Source: Fasciola hepatica (lineage: Eukaryota > Platyhelminthes > Trematoda > Plagiorchiida > Fasciolidae). From it: a DNA stretch of 64,000 nt. The DNA lies in contig CANUEZ040000193.1 in NCBI GenBank assembly GCA_948099385.1, forward strand, positions 3,856,501 through 3,920,500. Direction: 5' to 3'. Positions 63,166-64,000 of this stretch are shown here, piece after piece. The notes below the pieces were generated by a model, which worked only from the letters and a program-made list of their open reading frames with translations, did not search any database and was not told where the DNA came from. A program made the position numbers and the translations under genes. Position 1 is the stretch's first letter, and each line of letters opens with the position of its first letter.

Positions 63166-64000
63166 GATGAACATTCAAGCCATCCATCACATACCAGCCG
63201 TGATGGACAAAGTACCATGTCAGACTGAGTTTCCTTTTAACTTCATTTGAGTCATACACAGTCAAATACAAATGAGATATGCGTAAACACTAGAAATTCG
63301 ACATCACGACCCTCAACTGTACGAACAGCCAGGAACTACATTTACGTAAGCCTTGTCACGGTAACGTGTTTCTACTTGCTAACACTTTTTATTACATCGA
63401 GACTATTCTGTTGTCCACCTTTAAGTAACCACTAAGACTGCCGATTTTGCTATCGGAGATGCAGCAAAATGCTTCAAAACACATCGTAAAACATAAAGCT
63501 ACTCAATCTGTGTCGAACTTGGAGCCAGGGAATTGTGAAGTTGGTCCTAATTGGGGTTGAATCTGGTACCACCTTTGTTCAACGAAGGTTCTTATCATGA
63601 AAGCTTCAACATTTACATTCATTTCATCTCCTGTTTGACTATTTTAGTTCACTTATACGGAGGCTATGCTGAGTCGGTTGAAACCTAACCATTACGTCAG
63701 CCAAGCTTTCAGCAACCAGTGCTGTTCATCAAAGTGAGGCATTACATAAGTGTTTGACAGAACTCCATCTCGTTTGTTAATTCATCTTCCTGAGTAGGTA
63801 TTGCTTCCACGCAAGTTAGGATATCAGGTGACCCGTCAGCTAAATTGGCTACTAAGATCAGTGTCACGTGTAGTGCCTACGTATGCTTTAGGTTACCTTC
63901 GCTTTCCGCACTCATTTAATTGCCCAAATGTGTTTGTCGTGTTGCATGATGTCCGTTTGCATGTGTGAACTAAATAGGACGGTGAATTGGGAAACCAAAA

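Larger units (their letters stand above)
48380..64000 (+). repeat. Segmental duplication, copy B (truncated by the window end)
   Basis: Partner of copy A at 3880-20145, same orientation. The left edge falls near 48370-48420; sequence before it does not match the SINE and GC-richer segment that precede copy A. Copy B lacks the solo LTR and the 12.03-13.22 kb interval of A but has its own extra blocks at about 59715-60205 and 62784-63165. Matching continues to the last base, so the true right edge is beyond the window. No intact gene is seen. Confidence 0.9.

Noticed and set aside
1..64000. CRISPR array, bacterial operon or phage-type system
   Set aside because: No regularly spaced short direct repeats, no close-packed co-directional genes and no ribosome-binding-site pattern; the retroelements are of animal type.

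Overview
The window looks like gene-poor intergenic DNA from a flatworm, most likely a digenean trematode (fluke). It is AT-rich, has no prokaryotic operon or long intact reading frame, and is full of decayed retrotransposons of types common in flukes: RTE-type endonuclease/reverse-transcriptase elements, one Ty3/Gypsy element, and a tRNA-derived SINE that carries a hammerhead ribozyme, as the Schistosoma Sm-alpha family does. The phylum-level call is inference from these repeats; no host gene is recognised with confidence.

Layout. 1-1650: 3' part of an RTE-type relic (+). 1660-3480: nothing recognised. 3482-3690: SINE with an apparently intact hammerhead core (-). About 3880-20145: copy A of a large direct segmental duplication. 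About 20150-23870: unique sequence without a recognised gene. 23874-26570: Gypsy relic (-) with leader/LTR, gag, protease, RT and RNase H in order. 26738-27300: a second RTE-type relic (-), internally deleted. 27310-31680: unassigned, with one possible signal-peptide exon. 31680-34868: the most complete RTE-type relic (+), with endonuclease, RT and C-terminal region. 34870-48370: unassigned, with a tRNA-like sequence and the third copy of a dispersed repeat. About 48380-64000: copy B of the duplication, running off the window end.

The two copies lie in the same orientation about 44 kb apart. By eye they are mostly about three quarters to four fifths identical, but short blocks are far closer, including 92 bases that are identical (14850-14941 = 58000-58091). 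Each copy also carries its own insertions: a likely solo LTR and about 1.2 kb in A, and two blocks of about 0.4-0.5 kb in B.

Every coding retroelement here is dead. RT, protease, RNase H and endonuclease catalytic motifs carry stops or substitutions, and frames are broken. The only element that might still have a biochemical activity is the hammerhead ribozyme at 3550-3594.
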